DNA of 51,285 nucleotides, taken from positions 1 to 51,285 of the IMG/VR virus record IMGVR_UViG_3300015360_000059. One strand, written 5' to 3'. Position numbers and translations under genes: made by a program. The notes beneath the pieces are model-generated. The model saw only the letters and a list, made by a program, of their open reading frames with translations, was not told where the DNA came from and searched no databases. Shown here in pieces: positions 25,208 through 32,539 of the stretch (within the stretch, counting starts at the first letter, position 1; each line of letters begins with the position of its first letter). This stretch comes from a virus.

Positions 25208-26260
25208 TTATTCTGAAAGTAAAGCCAGTAGGCAACCTTCAGAAACAGCTGTTAAAGCTTTTGTTGAATGTCGTACTTCTTTGACCCTAAAAGGCAATAA
25301 ACCCTTTTGTCTTTCAAATTCCTCTTTAAATACTTCTATGAAGCCTATGGCTAGAGAGGTTCCTCCAGCAACTACTACAGGTACTTCATTAATAAATCTA
25401 GGTACACTTCGTTGTGTACTTAGTTGTTGGACCAGGTTTTCGATAATATATCGAATTAGAGAGTTATAGTGCGCCGCGATTCCCAGTTTGACTTTATCAG
25501 TTTTATCTGGATTTTGAATATCTACGCCCTGCTCTTTAACATAAGTAACTAAATTTGGCGTTATAGGGCTACTCTTAGGGTAGTTGGGATCAAACCCCAA
25601 GCTCACTGCGGTATTGAAGTCGATGTAATCTCCTCCTTTTGCAACTGAAAATTTACAAACCAAGTCTGCAACATTAGTTACAGCGATATTTGACATGCCA
25701 GCGCCTAAGCTAATAGACACTCCTGTATAATCGTCCTCTTCTAGTTCAGCTAGTGCGAGTGCGTGGGCTTCATTTATGGCTTTACCGGAATAACCTAAGT
25801 CAGCTAAAATAGAAACAATAACTGATTCGTGATAAATAACATCAAAGGCTGCATCTACTGGAGGAGCTGGAACCGTGAAAACTACTTGTTCATTTGGTAC
25901 TAGAGGCTCGCCTAAAAGTTCTTTCAGTAATGCTTTAAACATTGGTAGGGCTTGAACTTCGTTAGGAGAAATAACTCCTTTAGCCATTGGCCTTTGAATT
26001 ACTGACTGCCTTTCTACAGATTGTAAAAGAGCATCATCACCAAGTACATAAAACCTATCGTCCATCTCCAGAAAATTTACACCGGCCTTGACTAGGCCCT
26101 TCTTCATAGTACCGTGTACTAATTTATTTGGGGGCTTAATTTCTAGAAAGCTATCTCTAACTGTCTTAGTAACTACCTCACCATCTTCAGTCATTCTAGA
26201 ACATAGAAGGTTACCAGTTCCGCAATCTAAACCAACACCTGGTTTTAACTTATTTGTCAT
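25208..26260 (-). CDS. Actin/MreB/Hsp70-fold protein
   Basis: The 350 residues show the actin superfamily motif order: phosphate-1 VGLDCGTGNLL (9-19, D12), a VPAPPVDA strand (130-137), the connect region INEAHALALAE (162-172), phosphate-2 SISLGAGMSN (182-191), a GGDYIDFNTA segment (209-218) and adenosine VVVAGGTS (295-302). In phosphate-2 the usual Asp is Ser184, so hydrolysis may be altered. There is no membrane-binding helix. Phage actin-like filaments can position DNA or segregate replicons; a MreB-like or Hsp70-like protein is also possible. Confidence 0.75.
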   Translation of the reverse strand: MTNKLKPGVGLDCGTGNLLCSRMTEDGEVVTKTVRDSFLEIKPPNKLVHGTMKKGLVKAGVNFLEMDDRFYVLGDDALLQSVERQSVIQRPMAKGVISPNEVQALPMFKALLKELLGEPLVPNEQVVFTVPAPPVDAAFDVIYHESVIVSILADLGYSGKAINEAHALALAELEEDDYTGVSISLGAGMSNIAVTNVADLVCKFSVAKGGDYIDFNTAVSLGFDPNYPKSSPITPNLVTYVKEQGVDIQNPDKTDKVKLGIAAHYNSLIRYIIENLVQQLSTQRSVPRFINEVPVVVAGGTSLAIGFIEVFKEEFERQKGLLPFRVKEVRHSTKALTAVSEGCLLALLSE

Positions 26261-26624
26261 AGATCTTTTCTCCGTTTTCTATCCTTTTTATTATTGAAAG
26301 GATAAAAATTTTAGTACCTTCTAGGTCTGCTAGAATACACTCTTTGATTCTTATTATGTTTATTTTAGAATATTTATGGTATAAAACACAAGCGGCGTCC
26401 CTTCTTTTTTGAAAGCTCTGCCTAGCATATGTTTTTTTACCAATGTTTAACTCACATCCGTGATTATGAACCCAACACCCATCGACTTGTATTGTTAAGT
26501 TATACTTCTTTAAAAAGAAATCTACGGGATAGTTGCCTACTCTATGTTGTTTCTTAAAGTTTAATTTTAAGTCTCTAAGTAGAAATTCCAATGCTATTTC
26601 GATATTGGTATCTTTATTTTTCAA
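26250..26624 (-). CDS. Vsr-like endonuclease (possible free-standing homing nuclease)
   Basis: The 124-residue protein resembles very-short-patch-repair and DUF559-type nucleases. KNKDTNIE is at the N-terminus (2-9), YPVDFFL provides D35, QVDGCWVH provides D48 and H53, and NHGCELN follows at 54-60. FQKRRDAA and NIIRIKECIL complete the family order. It could nick DNA at mismatches or act as a homing nuclease. The TTG start lies 4 nt after the preceding stop, and the end overlaps the start of the actin-like gene. Confidence 0.7.
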   Translation of the reverse strand: MKNKDTNIEIALEFLLRDLKLNFKKQHRVGNYPVDFFLKKYNLTIQVDGCWVHNHGCELNIGKKTYARQSFQKRRDAACVLYHKYSKINIIRIKECILADLEGTKIFILSIIKRIENGEKIYDK

Positions 26625-26628
26625 GAGA

Positions 26629-27174
26629 CTAAGTTTTTTTAAGATTCTTCAATCTATCTAGTTTGCCTTGTAGATTACCACCAGATTTACTATCAATCGT
26701 TACATTGGCTTTAATACTGTTAGATTTCTCTTGATCCATAGGGTTGACAAAAACTGTAGGTAGTTCAATACCAGTTCCTGGCTTAGCTTCAGGTGTATAA
26801 CCTTGCTGAGCTGGTTGAGTGGTTGTTATCCCCGCCAAGGTACCTTTAATTTCCATCAAGCTATTGAGAATCTGGGCAGTAAGTAAGTCGGAGGACTCAG
26901 ATGTCGCTTGTGGTGTAGAGGTAATAACCTGCCCTTGGTCCTCACTAACTCTCTTGGCGAGTTGCTTTAACATCATATCTACTTGTATAGGCTGAGAGTT
27001 AAAGTCAAAGCCGGATAGTTCAATAATTCTGGATATGTTAGTCAAGGCAGCTATATAGTTCTGCAAATTCACCGACTGGTTGTTTACCTTAGCAATAAGC
27101 TCTCTCAAAGGATCTGTAACTACCCCTAAGTTTTCCACTTTCGCTATCAATGATTTTATGAACTCAATATCCAA
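26629..27174 (-). CDS. Hypothetical helical protein next to clamp-loader genes
   Basis: The 181 residues have a helical N-terminal half with coiled-coil propensity (1-85) and a Thr/Pro/Gly-rich linker (about 85-150), ending in a basic tail (KLDRLKNLKKT). The start appears to be TTG, 2 nt past the delta-subunit stop. The function is unknown. Confidence 0.5.
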   Translation of the reverse strand: MDIEFIKSLIAKVENLGVVTDPLRELIAKVNNQSVNLQNYIAALTNISRIIELSGFDFNSQPIQVDMMLKQLAKRVSEDQGQVITSTPQATSESSDLLTAQILNSLMEIKGTLAGITTTQPAQQGYTPEAKPGTGIELPTVFVNPMDQEKSNSIKANVTIDSKSGGNLQGKLDRLKNLKKT

Positions 27175-27176
27175 TG

Positions 27177-28070
27177 TTATCTACTCTTTAAATAGGCTTT
27201 CCTATCTATAAATAGTATCAACTCGCACAGGGATAGCCCTAAATCTTTTTTATCAAGAAAATTGCAAAAAGATGCGTCTACATATAGGTAGAGATTGATT
27301 AATCCCCTAGTTGTAAACTTCATAGATTGTTTTACTGCTATATTATAAAAATACCCTTGGGTACGCCAGACCTTGTTACAAGATACCTCATCATCAAGAG
27401 ATAGATGAATTAGACTCCTTATCTTTTTTAACAAGGTAGCTCCTACTACAAGAGCGGGAATTTCACAGGAGATCTTCTCTACATATTGATGTGCTTGTAA
27501 ATACCTACCATCTAGTAAGTTAGAGATATACTCTAACACATCTAGACTACCATTGTATTTGCATATACTTTTATTGAGTAGGTCTTCATCCTTAAACTTA
27601 CTAAAAATGAGTGCTGCTTTTTCAATATCTTTAGATAAGACTAATCTATCTTCGGAGCCATCAATAAGAAACTTATCTAGAAACTTTAAAGGGATTGCTT
27701 TTGCAATTAATAAGTTTTTAATAAATTGTTTCTTATCGGGTTGCTTCTTTAGATCAGAAATTTCTTCTATTGAAGATATTGTAGAAAGTTTTTTAAACAG
27801 CTTAGTATTTTTCTTTAGGCTAGTGAAAGCCCAGACACATTTGTGTCTTACTTCAGAACTGATCTTTAGTAAGTTCTCTAGCTCGACTTTAGACTTATCT
27901 AAATTTACAAAGCACTTTATTTGACTGGACTCGAATAGAGAAGGTTGATGCATCTTCTTTATTACACTTTCCTCTAGATCAGCACAGTCGATGATCTTAT
28001 AGTTAGAAAATTGATCGTCAATAACATATCGAACTTCAGATTGAGTGCCAATAAAGGTTTTGCAAATCAT
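27177..28070 (-). CDS. Clamp-loader delta subunit (HolA-like)
   Basis: The 297-residue protein follows the general pattern of delta subunits: a degenerate AAA+ fold at 1-180 without a P-loop, then a helical collar. The region at about 235-280 (GYFYNIAVKQSMKF, then LYLYVDASFCNFL and LSLCELILFI) fits domain III of HolA. It is coupled by ATGA overlap to the gamma/tau-like gene just upstream, which strongly supports a loader role. Delta opens the sliding clamp. Confidence 0.7.
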   Translation of the reverse strand: MICKTFIGTQSEVRYVIDDQFSNYKIIDCADLEESVIKKMHQPSLFESSQIKCFVNLDKSKVELENLLKISSEVRHKCVWAFTSLKKNTKLFKKLSTISSIEEISDLKKQPDKKQFIKNLLIAKAIPLKFLDKFLIDGSEDRLVLSKDIEKAALIFSKFKDEDLLNKSICKYNGSLDVLEYISNLLDGRYLQAHQYVEKISCEIPALVVGATLLKKIRSLIHLSLDDEVSCNKVWRTQGYFYNIAVKQSMKFTTRGLINLYLYVDASFCNFLDKKDLGLSLCELILFIDRKAYLKSR

Positions 28071-29152
28071 AGTGCCCAGGATTGTGCTAATGTAATTGCA
28101 AACCTTCTTAGTGCAGCTTCTTTATTAGTAGTTCTTTTTAAATTACACTCTAGCGCAATGCTTAAATCATACAACTGGTCTAACTTGCCACCAATAGCAG
28201 AGATAGTAGGCTTATCCAGTTTCTTTCCTGATTTGGTCAAGCCCTCTTTAACTAAACTTAAAAAAGGCTCTACATCGCTTTTGGATTTTAACTTATAGTC
28301 TTCAAAGATAAGAGCATAGCGACAGTCAATTGCATACTGTTGTAGTTTTCCAATTGCTCTTGCACTATCTGTGTTATCTGGAAAGAACATTTCAATTCCT
28401 TCATCAATTTTTGAAAAGTCTTCGCTTACATACGCAAACATAAACTCAGCAACCTTGGTAGTTCCCAAGACGCCTAAAGTCTTTGCAATACTTACCTCTG
28501 TATTACCTGCAAGATAGCTTTGAACTACTGTATTTAAAAACACAATCGCATTTCTTAAAGACCCTTCCGATGAATCCACAATTAAGTTGATTAGTTCTGG
28601 GGTAATATCCATCTTTTCTTTTTTAACAATGGATTTTAACCTTTCCTTAATTACAGACCCAGGAATAGAATGTAAGGCGTGGCATTGACTACGAGATTTA
28701 ATTGTTAAAGGAAGATCTTCAAAGCTAGTGGTTAAGAATATAAACTTAACATGTTCTGGAGGCTCCTCAGTAATTTTTAATAGAGAGTCAAATGCAGCTT
28801 TAGATAGTCGGTGACACTCATCAAAGATGTAGGTTTTATATTCACCTACAAAGGGTTTATTATAAATATCTGTTTGGAGAGACCTTAGAGAATCTTTTCC
28901 ACCTTCAGAGCCTGCATCTTTTTCAATAGTTCCGTGCTCTGAGGAGTTGAGTCCTGTAGCAACTAGTCTAGCCAGTGAAGTTTTTCCAACGCCAGCAGCA
29001 CCATAGATAATTATACAGTTTGGAACTGTCTTTTCTTGTATTTGTAATTGAAGTAGCTTAGATACATGCTCCTGGCCTACGAGTTCGTCAAAAGTATTGG
29101 GACGGTACTTGCTATACAGGTTTATATAAGACTTGTCGATTTCATTTTTCAT
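28067..29152 (-). CDS. dnaX: Clamp-loader gamma/tau subunit (DnaX-like AAA+ ATPase)
   Basis: The 361-residue AAA+ protein has LYSKYRPNTFDELVGQ (12-27), Walker A GAAGVGKTS (51-59), Walker B IFDECHR (109-115, D111/E112), LLKITEEPPEH, sensor 1 FLTTS and sensor 2 EGSLRNA. Bacterial DnaX carries a four-cysteine zinc module after Walker A; this is replaced by a short polar loop (about 70-85). The arginine-finger region reads SRSQC instead of SRC. It is short, like gamma, with no tau tail. It would load the sliding clamp for phage replication together with the adjacent delta subunit. Confidence 0.88.
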   Translation of the reverse strand: MKNEIDKSYINLYSKYRPNTFDELVGQEHVSKLLQLQIQEKTVPNCIIIYGAAGVGKTSLARLVATGLNSSEHGTIEKDAGSEGGKDSLRSLQTDIYNKPFVGEYKTYIFDECHRLSKAAFDSLLKITEEPPEHVKFIFLTTSFEDLPLTIKSRSQCHALHSIPGSVIKERLKSIVKKEKMDITPELINLIVDSSEGSLRNAIVFLNTVVQSYLAGNTEVSIAKTLGVLGTTKVAEFMFAYVSEDFSKIDEGIEMFFPDNTDSARAIGKLQQYAIDCRYALIFEDYKLKSKSDVEPFLSLVKEGLTKSGKKLDKPTISAIGGKLDQLYDLSIALECNLKRTTNKEAALRRFAITLAQSWAL

Positions 29153-29201
29153 AGATGTGTTACTAGTTATACACTTATAGTGATGACTAAGTATACTACT
29201 T

Positions 29202-29690
29202 CTAGTTAAACTTTTCTATACAAAAATTGAGGAGAGTTTCTTCTGGTTTAAATGACACTCTAAAATATGAGTAACCGTCAGCTGTAAGTACTTGATCTTT
29301 TTTGTTACCTTTAGTTTTTCCATCAGCACAAACTAGGCAAAGGTATTCTTCATCTGGATCAAAATAAATGATGACACCTAAGTCCTCATCTTTACCTATA
29401 AGTCCACCCTTCATCTCGCAATCTTCTAAGAAAAGAAGCTTTCTTTCTTTGTAAAGTTCTATAACTAAGTCTTTATTTAGTTCTAACTCTCTATCCCAAT
29501 CGAAGGGTTGGATGTCTAGGGAGAGGGCGTGTATAGTGCCTGAGTCTAAATAGGTACTACCAACTATGAGAATAACTGGCTTAAGTTTCTTGCCTCTTGC
29601 CATTTTTAGTAAGTCATCCGTATCGGATGCTATCTGTTTCTTTAGCTCTTTAGAGCCTAATAGTTTAAATGATTTAACTGATTTAGACAT
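29202..29690 (-). CDS. Hypothetical protein
   Basis: The 162-residue protein is alpha/beta with a KPVILIVGSTYL strand-loop near 37-48 that is not a P-loop. It is acidic in the middle. No family is recognised. It lies in tandem with a zinc-ribbon protein upstream and the clamp loader downstream. Confidence 0.55.
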   Translation of the reverse strand: MSKSVKSFKLLGSKELKKQIASDTDDLLKMARGKKLKPVILIVGSTYLDSGTIHALSLDIQPFDWDRELELNKDLVIELYKERKLLFLEDCEMKGGLIGKDEDLGVIIYFDPDEEYLCLVCADGKTKGNKKDQVLTADGYSYFRVSFKPEETLLNFCIEKFN

Positions 29691-29692
29691 CG

Positions 29693-29935
29693 TTAAGAAA
29701 CCTGTTCAAATCTATCTTTTATAAGTCCTCTTTCTACAAAGCTCGTGTAGGTCTCTGCTGAGAGTTGCCACATTTGCCTAACTTTATCTCTACAAAAGGC
29801 ACCTTGGCATTCTGTGCAAAGGAACCATTTTTTAGTGCCATCATTCGTCTTTTCGACTAGATAAAATTCTTTATTATCTGATGGAAGGGGTATTAGTGAA
29901 TTTTCTTTTTCGGGACAACAAAAAGGACAATCCAT
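29693..29935 (-). CDS. Small zinc-ribbon protein
   Basis: The 80 residues contain CPFCC at 3-7 and CTEC at 40-43 (plus C48), giving one four-cysteine ribbon with a beta-rich insert, followed by a helix. Such proteins bind nucleic acid or mediate contacts. The gene is followed 2 nt later by the unknown 29202 gene. Confidence 0.6.
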   Translation of the reverse strand: MDCPFCCPEKENSLIPLPSDNKEFYLVEKTNDGTKKWFLCTECQGAFCRDKVRQMWQLSAETYTSFVERGLIKDRFEQVS

Positions 29936-29957
29936 TTTTAAAATAACCTCTATTATT

Positions 29958-29999
29958 AAAATAGCCCTAAGTTACTCAAAGAGTTGATAGGGCTATTTT
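29958..29999. terminator. Bidirectional intrinsic terminator
   Basis: AAAATAGCCCT and AGGGCTATTTT pair over 11 bp, and an inner ACTC/GAGT stem extends the loop. On the minus strand it ends the 30010-30246 message. Confidence 0.85.
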
Positions 30000-30009
30000 A
30001 AAACTTTTC

Positions 30010-30246
30010 CTAGTCTACTTGCTCCCAAACGCCATCAATATTTATCAATAGCTGAGTATCGTTTTTATCGAATACTAGACATCCATCTGGTAGAGATGTT
30101 GGATCTGGTAGAGCCGCTGCGTTAGCGAAAATTTTCACTAAGCCTTCTGTTTTTCTTGACCTTCCAGTCTCGCCTTGAGCCGTACCATTTATTTTCTTAA
30201 CTCTAGTTACAGGTCGAACCTGTTGTTTCTTTTTACTTGTTGACAT
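30010..30246 (-). CDS. Small monocistronic virion-like protein
   Basis: The 78 residues have a very basic N-terminus (KKKQQVRPVTRVKK) and a C-terminal GCLVFDKNDTQLLINIDGVWEQV element. The latter resembles the short beta-hairpin found in many phage fibre or structural subunits. It has its own promoter-like sequence and terminator. The role is unknown. Confidence 0.55.
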   Translation of the reverse strand: MSTSKKKQQVRPVTRVKKINGTAQGETGRSRKTEGLVKIFANAAALPDPTSLPDGCLVFDKNDTQLLINIDGVWEQVD

Positions 30247-30263
30247 TTTGTATATACCTCGTT

Positions 30264-30291
30264 ATTTTAAAATTTTTAGATTGCAATCCAA
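30264..30291 (-). promoter_or_regulatory. Sigma-70-like promoter
   Basis: On the minus strand, TTGGAT (30286-30291) is followed after 16 nt by TAAAAT (30264-30269), about 18 nt upstream of the ATG at 30246. Confidence 0.45.
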
Positions 30292-30311
30292 TAACCCGTT
30301 AATATTTCAGA

Positions 30312-30566
30312 TTATTCTGTAGATATAGTACTTGTTGAGGACCTTTTAGTTATCTCGTGATCTACGGCTTTATTTACAGAATCTTTTAGTTGGCCCAGAG
30401 ACTTTTCTGTAAGCCCACTTAGAAATATTATGTAATCATTAAGTTTCAAACAGGTACCTGCCTTACTTAAATTTCCACTGTCGTCTAGAAGCAAGGTATC
30501 GCTTTCACACCAGTCAAAACTAGGTACTAAAGTTGAGGGGTCCATGGGGCTTTTAAGGTCTGTCAT
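30312..30566 (-). CDS. Hypothetical small protein
   Basis: The 84-residue, acidic, Ser/Leu-rich protein has one amphipathic C-terminal helix. The ATG overlaps the end of the preceding gene, showing translational coupling. No motif is recognised. Confidence 0.5.
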   Translation of the reverse strand: MTDLKSPMDPSTLVPSFDWCESDTLLLDDSGNLSKAGTCLKLNDYIIFLSGLTEKSLGQLKDSVNKAVDHEITKRSSTSTISTE

Positions 30567-30820
30567 TAGTCAGTTTCAATAAAAATAAAATCTAAGTCAT
30601 TCTGCAATTTCTTAAGCCTTGCAGTACAAATATTAAAAAGTTCTGCTACCTTGGGGTCTTCGTATTTTTTAATCTCGCTTAAATCTTTACTGGAATTGAT
30701 GTTATAATTACTACAAAGGGTAGTGAGGGTAAAACAAACATCATTCAACTCGGTTATCAAAGTAGATAACTCTTTTAAGTCGTGGTTAGAAAAATTATCT
30801 AGGTTCAAGTGGCTTAACAT
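30566..30820 (-). CDS. Hypothetical small helical protein
   Basis: The 84 residues are acidic and helical with three scattered cysteines. It is coupled to the following gene by overlap. No family is recognised. Confidence 0.5.
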   Translation of the reverse strand: MLSHLNLDNFSNHDLKELSTLITELNDVCFTLTTLCSNYNINSSKDLSEIKKYEDPKVAELFNICTARLKKLQNDLDFIFIETD

Positions 30821-30911
30821 ATACTTCCCATACTTAATAAAAAGTATGAAATATTTAATAAAATTAAGAATAACAAAAATAAATACTTATGTCAAAGGTG
30901 GGTAAGAAAAA

Positions 30912-31157
30912 TTAGGTTATAGTTTTTTTACTAGAGTGGTTTGTGCTAATAACTTTTATTCTGTAGGAGGATGCGGAAAAATCAGAACACTCAAAAAGAA
31001 CTTCTTCGAGCTTCCTGGCTATGGCCTTTTGAACTTCAAAAATTGAGCTAGCCTGAAGTTCAGATATTTCTAAAGAATCTAAATCTACGGAAATAGAGAT
31101 TGTGGCCTCGGCTAAAACCTTAGTTTGAATTTCACAGCCTTTTTTAACCTCTCCCAT
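30912..31157 (-). CDS. Hypothetical small alpha/beta protein
   Basis: The 81-residue protein is the first gene of the long minus-strand block leaving the divergent control region, so it is probably expressed early. The strand-helix-strand pattern (ISISVDLDSLEIS, then a helix, then SYRIKVIST) could form a small ferredoxin-like domain. Nothing further can be assigned. Confidence 0.5.
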   Translation of the reverse strand: MGEVKKGCEIQTKVLAEATISISVDLDSLEISELQASSIFEVQKAIARKLEEVLFECSDFSASSYRIKVISTNHSSKKTIT

Positions 31158-31585
31158 TAGAAAACTTAGCCTCTTATTTTAATATAGTTTTATCTAAGAA
31201 CTAAAACCTGTACCAGAGACGATTTTAAGTGAAATGGAGGGAATCTAAAAGTTAAACAAAAATAGATCTCTGTCTTCTAATCCTAATTATATTATAGTAG
31301 GGTTCTTATAGATCTAGAGTACCATTTTTTTCAGAGATCATAAAGGTATAAGTATTACAAGTAGTTACCAACAAGAACTTTTTCCAATGGAAAAGTTTAT
31401 TTAATCAAAAATTTTCTTTAAAAGGGGCTGTACTATAGTGATTTTATAGCCCGATAAGCTGTCGAATTAATGCTCTTAATTGGATTCAAAACTCCTTAAA
31501 GTTACAAGATCTTCTAATCCTTGAGTCCAGTAAAAGAACAACACTTCAATAGCCATTAAGAGGTAAAATAAGGAGAATCAATATT
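31158..31585. promoter_or_regulatory. Gene-free divergent control region with hairpins and direct repeat
   Basis: This AT-rich stretch separates the long minus-strand block from the plus-strand block. It holds an exact 12-nt direct repeat TCTTCTAATCCT (31273-31284 and 31510-31521). It also has three hairpins: 31376-31397 (AACTTTTTCC/GGAAAAGTT), 31425-31452 (GGGCTGT/ATAGCCC) and 31465-31481 (AATTAA/TTAATT). A minus-strand promoter for 31157 and upstream plus promoters are expected here, but I found no hexamer pair I would defend. I found no tRNA and no long ORF. Confidence 0.5.
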
Positions 31586-31657
31586 ATGTTAGAAGTAATA
31601 ATTATGGCATTAGTAGGGGCAGTTTGTTACCTATTTGGTGCTCGATGTAAGTGCTAA
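31586..31657 (+). CDS. 23-residue hydrophobic mini-protein
   Basis: ATG at 31586 follows AAGGAGA with 10-nt spacing. The product, MLEVIIMALVGAVCYLFGA followed by RCKC, is a single transmembrane segment with a cationic, cysteine-containing end. It is too short for standard gene calls. It is followed by a 12-bp inverted repeat. A regulatory or membrane-acting peptide is plausible. Confidence 0.55.
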   Translation: MLEVIIMALVGAVCYLFGARCKC

Positions 31658-31666
31658 TCACTTAAT

Positions 31667-31718
31667 AAAATACCTTCGTTTATCTGTTATTTACTTAGCA
31701 ATTGATCGAAGGTATTTT
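31667..31718 (+). terminator. Long-loop inverted repeat after mini-ORF
   Basis: AAAATACCTTCG (31667-31678) and CGAAGGTATTTT (31707-31718) are perfect complements over 12 bp with a 28-nt loop. It lies just past the mini-ORF stop and ends in a short T-run, so it is a probable terminator or a structured 3' end. Confidence 0.6.
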
Positions 31719-31736
31719 ACTATTTAACTTAAAAAT

Positions 31737-31765
31737 TTGATTTAACTTTTTAAAAATGTTATAAA
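31737..31765 (+). promoter_or_regulatory. Strong sigma-70-type promoter of the plus-strand operon
   Basis: TTGATT (31737-31742) and TATAAA (31760-31765) are 17 nt apart. The predicted start, near 31772, falls at the beginning of a hairpin ATAAGC-GTTTT-GCTTAT (31770-31786). The exonuclease mRNA would thus begin with a hairpin, a known stabilising arrangement. Confidence 0.7.
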
Positions 31766-31803
31766 CTCTATAAGCGTTTTGCTTATATTTATTGGAGTTT
31801 ATA

Positions 31804-32475
31804 ATGGCCCTAAAAATCAACCTGCCCAACCCTTTAATTGTATTTGATACCGAAACTGGCGGCCTAGATGGTGACTTCGAGATCAAGTGGAATCGAGACC
31901 AGTGTTTGAAAGCCTCAGTAAACTCCATAGTAGAAGGAAGGGTAACTAAGACCCCCGCACCTATTCTAGAGATAGGAGCCGTTGTATTAAGTCCAAGTAC
32001 TTTAGATGAGATAGCGGTATTCCACACAATTTGCGGACCAGAGAAAGGTCAAACTATAGAAAACTTTATGTCACAATGTAGTGACCAAGCTCTAAAGATT
32101 AACGGATTTGGAGAAAGAGTTTCTGAGCTAGCTGAAGCCAAGCCTCTTAGTGAATGTCTAAAAGATTTCATTAAATTCATTCCCAATAGATTTATGGCGG
32201 GCGGCCAAAATCTCAGATTCGACATGCATATGATTGAATCCGCATGTTATAGGTTCGGAATTAATTACGCATTTAGAGCAACTCCAATTGAGTTAGCTCC
32301 CTTAGCCCAGATTTATTTCTCTCTACCTGATACACCAATTGTAGCTAACTATAAGCTTACAACTATAGCTCAAGCTCTCGGAGTTCCTACAGAAAACGCA
32401 CATACAGCTTTAGCAGATGTTAGAATGACTGTTGCCTGCCTTAAGAAAATTCTAGAAAAATTTACTTCTTTTTAA
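31804..32475 (+). CDS. DEDDh 3'-5' exonuclease (DnaQ-like)
   Basis: The 223 residues carry all three exonuclease motifs: FDTET (D15, E17), GQNLRFD (D140) and HTALADV (H200, D205), which defines the DEDDh group. It degrades DNA or RNA from the 3' end, for proofreading or nucleotide recycling. It is first in the plus-strand operon behind a strong promoter. The ATG at 31804 is chosen because TTGGAG, six bases upstream, is its ribosome site; the in-frame TTG at 31792 is part of that site. Confidence 0.88.
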   Translation: MALKINLPNPLIVFDTETGGLDGDFEIKWNRDQCLKASVNSIVEGRVTKTPAPILEIGAVVLSPSTLDEIAVFHTICGPEKGQTIENFMSQCSDQALKINGFGERVSELAEAKPLSECLKDFIKFIPNRFMAGGQNLRFDMHMIESACYRFGINYAFRATPIELAPLAQIYFSLPDTPIVANYKLTTIAQALGVPTENAHTALADVRMTVACLKKILEKFTSF

Positions 32476-32539
32476 AAAAAAACTAAAGGTATTTTTAAAA
32501 CAGCCGATAGGTAATGTATAACCAGGAGTTACTTTAATT

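Noticed and set aside
31425-31500. Possible tRNA (GGATTCAAAACTCC looks like a T-arm)
   Set aside because: The T-stem does not pair properly and no acceptor stem or anticodon arm can be assembled.
31792-31803. TTG at 31792 as exonuclease start
   Set aside because: The TTGGAG there is the ribosome site for the ATG at 31804.
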